In this document: positions 60,460 to 64,000 of the stretch, piece by piece
Layout of the letters: each line of letters opens with the position of its first letter
Position numbering within the stretch: position 1 is the first letter of the stretch
Assembly (NCBI GenBank): GCA_027574665.1
Contig: CM050656.1
Span: forward strand, 16,381,501-16,445,500
DNA from: Rhynochetos jubatus
Lineage: Eukaryota; Chordata; Aves; Eurypygiformes; Rhynochetidae
DNA: 64,000 nt
Direction of reading: 5' to 3'
Translations under genes and position numbers: made by a program
The notes under the pieces: generated by a model
Told to the model about the DNA's origin: nothing
The model's input: only the letters and a program-made list of their open reading frames with translations
The model's database searches: none

Positions 60460-60730
60460 GCTTCATGTAGAACTTCAGAGCAACATGACAATGCTCAGCT
60501 ATGGAGAAAACGCTGGCAGATCGGAAGGGGACTGTGAAGAAGACACAGCGTGGCTTTTGGACAACACCCCTTGCCAAGGCAGGAGTCAAAGAGAGGAGCT
60601 TCACTGCTGGGCTTTGGGGTTGGGCTGGAGTATCTTGCTGGGAACTGTCCCACGTTCCTCTATGCAATGCCTAAGTAGGGAAGGAAGAGACAGGACGACG
60701 GGTATTAAGCTGTTGACACTGCGGAGCAAG
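60460..60730 (+). other. Candidate unannotated plus-strand exon
   Basis: A 271-bp segment has a pyrimidine-rich acceptor (CTTTGGCTTTTTGTCTAG ending at 60459) and a near-perfect donor AAG|GTAAGT at 60731. One reading frame stays open throughout, within a 144-codon frame 60365-60799. The encoded peptide (for example LSYGENAGRSEGDCEEDTAW) is not recognised. It starts about 100 bp after a CR1 copy. It may be a lncRNA exon, a 5' exon of a downstream gene, or chance. Confidence 0.25.
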
Positions 60731-61799
60731 GTAAGTGGCAAAATTCCACTCAAGCAAACTAGAAAGAAAATGGACTGGCGTAGAAAAGACCTCAACTGAA
60801 GAAAGAATCTTTTGAGAGCAAAGTGTTAGAAAGGTGCAACCTGGATCAGTAACAGGGATTTTGCCTCTTTGTGGGTGTACAGCAATTGCCAGGGACTGTG
60901 GAAAAGACCTTGAGACACTTACCAATCCCAGGATGACTAAAATCATCAGTGCCATACGGGTGTGGTAAGAGACCTCTGTAAGTGTAGCATGGAGTTAGGG
61001 CCTATGCAGAGCAGACAGGGAAGGTAGAAGGTACTGCTGAGACCCTGCTGCACCCCAGGGTGCAGCTCCACGTGTCTGCTCCTGGCAGGCAAATGTACGC
61101 AAAAAGGAAAGGGCAGCGAGCTCAGAAAATGCAGCACTTAGTGCAGGGGATCTAGAAGGGCTATTCAGACGGCTGAGTATGTAAGCAAGTAAATACCAGT
61201 GAAACAGAGAAGTCGGCTATTGAACTAAACAGTATTACTAAGGAATAAACAGGTATAAACTGTGTGTTTTTCAAGCTGTAAATGCAAAGTTCTTAACCAG
61301 CAGTAAAGGGGAGCGTGCCGCAGGCTTTCCAACTGGCGGAGCAGGTGAGATTCCTTATGGACTCCGAAGCAGAGCGGATGTGGCTATGTGAGGGTTTGCC
61401 TGTGATGGCAGGAGATCAAACTCCATGGCCTGGAAGGTCCCTTTTTAGTCCTGTATTGCTAGGAAGGAAATGATGCAAAAGGGGTTTTTAGACTACTGTT
61501 ATTAATAGACTGGGAATAGCTATAAATTAACCCGGTCTGGGTGGCAAGCGAACCCGTGTCCCTTCCACGTCTGGGACAAGTTACGTGAAAACAGCCCGTG
61601 TCTGCAGCCCCAGTGCTGCACATGAAAAGGAGCCCACAGTTTGGCCGCTCACCACGTTGGGATGAAGTCTCCCAGCAGTTTGGCTCTGGGCTACTTCCTT
61701 CCTCGCAGCCACCAGCGTTCCCAAGCTGGCCACCAACAGCCACTAACGACCACTGCCGGCCCCGAAACGTCTCCCTGACCACCCCGAGGAAAAGCATGG
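60731..61799. other. Noncoding DNA between the two candidate exons
   Basis: No gene recognised. A CR1-like patch near 61430 (GGCCTGGAAGGTCCCTTTTT) is too short and diverged to call. Confidence 0.4.
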
Positions 61800-62186
61800 C
61801 ACCTTCCCGCCTTTATTCCACGCAACAGTTCAGGTGACAACGGCAACCAGCCGCCTGAGAGCCCGCATCCCAGGCCCCACGGGGTGGCGGGCGGCGGGGT
61901 GGGCCGCCGCGGGACTTCAGTTTCCGGCGACCCCTCCGCCAGTCCCCCCCATGGCAGCGCTCAGCGCTTGTCCTTGCGCCGGGAACACCGAGGCATGCGG
62001 TTGGTGTTGACAAAGACATACATAGCTCGTACACGGGTAGAATCCAGCCTGCTCTGCCCAAGACTCCTTGGGACAGAGGAGCTTCCCTTGCTTCCCTCAA
62101 GGTGAAACTGCAGCAGCCCTCCGCTGTTCCCTCGCTTCACTCGCCCTGTGAGCGTGTTTAACCATGCTTCTGCTTGGGACGCCGGA
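61800..62186 (-). other. Candidate minus-strand terminal exon with poly(A) signal, product unknown
   Basis: On the minus strand a frame is open from 62197 to a TGA at 61961-61963 (78 codons), without an early Met. This is what an internal-to-terminal exon looks like. A possible acceptor, CCATTCTCAG, places the exon start near 62186. The encoded end is basic, with YVFVNTNRMPRCSRRKDKR as the last residues, and GC-rich third positions. An AATAAA on the minus strand (61812-61817) lies about 145 bases after the stop, with GT-rich sequence beyond it. I do not recognise the protein. The alternative is a chance frame in GC-rich DNA; the acceptor's pyrimidine tract is weak. Confidence 0.28.
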
Positions 62187-62197
62187 CTGAGAATGGT

Positions 62198-63149
62198 TTA
62201 GAGGGCTTTATTTTGCCCTGGGGGAGCGGAAATTCAGTACCCACTGCACAGTTAATGGTGCTACGCTCCCCTTTGCCACACGTGTGATGCATCTTGTCTT
62301 GGTGACCTGCTGTCGCTTCCAGCTTTCCAGCAGAAAACTGGCATTTTCCAATACCCAGAAAACAGGGTCAACTGGTGTCCGATCCCCACGCTGACGTCCG
62401 CACGTTTCTCCTTGTGTGACTCCTTCAGAAGTTCCGAAACGGGCAGGCTTGGCCCCGAGCGTGGATCTGCCACCCCTGGCCTTGAAATGTTTTTTGCCAG
62501 AAGCGGGTTGCAAATAGGCAAACAAAAGTCTAATTCCCTTTCCTGCTTTGTCTCCCTCCAGACATCATCTCATTTTAATTAATTACCTTACCCCAGTGAA
62601 TGGAAATACTAACGACAGGTCATATTCCACACTGAATCTTCCCGCAGCCCTTTTTCTGAAAATTCCTCTCTCCGGTGTTCAAGGCCTTTTAGACAGAGCG
62701 CACGCGCTGCGCGAGCCTCGCTTCAGGTACCCTAAGGATTAATTGAAGAACGTGATGGAAGGAAGGGAAGAGTGTGAGTAAAATAACCGGTTTATATTTG
62801 TACCCTCAAATGTCAGTTCATTACCAGAGTTAGAAAGCAGCTGATGCAGAAAACTCATTATGGCCTCGTTTAGAATGCTTATTTCTTGGAGTCAAGAAAG
62901 CCTTGCCTCGCGCAGCTTACCCGTCCGACACAGCTATGCCAGGTCCTACAGTACGCTTGGGGATGTGAAGCACAGAGGGTTTTCTTTAGGGCGCAGCACG
63001 TTCAATACTCTGTTTAACTGGTTTATCTGCGTTTATTTAAAACCCAAAGCAGTGAAGACTCCCACTGCTCCCTGTTCTCAACACTCGAGTCACATTATTT
63101 GCACAGGTTTTTGCAGTGCCTAAGTCAGGTGAAATCAAATGGTCGGGGG
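62198..63149. other. Noncoding DNA between candidate minus exon and CpG island
   Basis: Overlapping minus frames (62208-62525, 62261-62521) are present but not recognised. A possible minus-strand donor (GTAAGC, about 62914-62919) could belong to the same unit as the candidate terminal exon. No repeat was seen. Confidence 0.3.
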
Positions 63150-64000
63150 AGCCACGTCTACAGCCCCGCGCACCAAAGCGTGCTTTTCCTGTGACTGTAG
63201 TGCTTGTAACTGTGTCCGGGTAGCAGGTGACCGGGATCCCTGTTCACCAGCGCACCCGGGGTGCAGCAGGCTTCTAGGAGCAAGACAGATGCCCGCTGTG
63301 CTGGCCTGCAGGCTCTGTCTGTCAGCGGCGTCAGGGCCACGACCCGCTCTGCAGGGGCCGGGCTGCGGGCACCAGTGGGTTCTGTAGGAATCCCCGGGAC
63401 GCCTGCCGTGTCCCCTTGCCTCCTGGCGAACAGCCAGGGTGTAATTCTGAGTCGTTCGGTTCAGAAGGAAATTCTGCAAGTAAAACATCCCACAAATCTG
63501 CGCTAACCGAGACTGATGAGGATGGTCCGAAGGTCACCGCCCCCGGGCCGTGGTTGGGACGCAGCCCTGGCGCTGAGGGCAGGTCTGGAAAGCCGGCCTG
63601 GAGAAGGCAGGGCACGTTGGTTGGTACTGCCTGCGCTGGCAGCGTGTCACCCCTGTGACTCTCCGTACCGCTGTGAAACCGGGCACGGCGCTTACACGGG
63701 GACGCGATGTGGCTGTCCCCGGGGACCGCAGCCTGCATCTCCCTCGGTCCCGGCGGCGGGGGCACGGTCCCGCCGTCCCCGGCTTCCCCGTCGCCCCGAG
63801 CCTGCGATGCTCCGGAGAACGCCCAGTGCCTGCCATTCACCTGGAAGCCGAGGAACTCCTTCCAGAAATGAACTGTAGGTACCGTCACCGATTTTCCGCG
63901 GTCTGGCTGTTCTATCATCTCCCACCGTGCGCGGAACCTCCTCGGCTCAGCACCGCATCCTTCGAAAGCTACCCGCGGAGTTCGCCTCGCCCCGTGTCCC
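63150..64000. promoter_or_regulatory. CpG island running off the window end
   Basis: GC and CpG content rise sharply from about 63.15 kb and remain high to the last base, with stretches such as GTCACCGCCCCCGGGCCG and CCGGCGGCGGGGGCACGG. This looks like the promoter island of a neighbouring gene. It could serve a plus-strand gene beyond the window (mammalian synteny suggests SAMD13, not recognised here) or the candidate minus-strand unit ending at 61.8 kb. Long open frames on both strands here, up to 195 codons, are expected from base composition and I do not call them. Confidence 0.5.

Noticed and set aside
61420-61450. CR1-like GGAAGGTCCCTT patch
   Set aside because: Too short and diverged to distinguish from chance.
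63331-63918. 195-codon minus-strand frame in the terminal CpG island
   Set aside because: Several frames on both strands are open here because of base composition; no recognisable domain.
52151-64000. SAMD13, the expected downstream neighbour
   Set aside because: No segment encoding its SAM domain was recognised; it probably lies beyond the window.

Overview
The window comes from a bird nuclear genome, most likely a neognath outside the chicken lineage. It is AT-rich vertebrate DNA with long introns. It holds several CR1 retrotransposon tails with the avian TCATAGAAT / ATTCTATGA end, and two decayed copies of an ERVL-type LTR whose lineage I recognise from memory of other birds. I could run no database search. 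There is no prokaryotic, plasmid or phage content.

The one securely identified gene is PRKACB on the plus strand, the catalytic subunit beta of cAMP-dependent protein kinase. Ten coding exons lie at 16570-16756, 33198-33259, 34182-34310, 37932-38030, 38951-39033, 39560-39686, 41956-42051, 43286-43408, 45693-45857 and 49882-50007. All have GT donors and AG acceptors and compatible phases. They join to a 1197-nt coding sequence of 398 residues, the length of the Cbeta2 isoform. The first exon is the Cbeta2-specific one. The Cbeta1 first exon (short and myristoylated) was not found, so it probably lies upstream of position 1. The 3' UTR runs to about 52150 with three AATAAA signals.

Layout. 1-16.5 kb: noncoding DNA upstream of the Cbeta2 exon, with CR1 copies near 6.7 and 16.1 kb, two LTR copies at 12.4-13.8 kb and an unexplained open, spliceable segment at 15.4-15.6 kb. 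16.6-50 kb: PRKACB coding exons and introns. The 16.4-kb first intron contains a CpG island at 21.4-21.85 kb and a diverged duplicated segment (23.1 and 24.2 kb). 50-52.15 kb: 3' UTR. 52.2-64 kb: downstream DNA with CR1 fragments, a candidate plus-strand exon at 60.46-60.73 kb, a candidate minus-strand terminal exon at 61.8-62.2 kb with its own poly(A) signal, and a CpG island from 63.15 kb to the end of the window. The downstream neighbour expected from mammalian synteny (SAMD13) could not be recognised.

Most other open frames look like chance. No clearly new biological system is visible. The best leads are the possible unannotated transcription units at 60-64 kb, the internal CpG island, and the unusual residues in the kinase C-terminal part.
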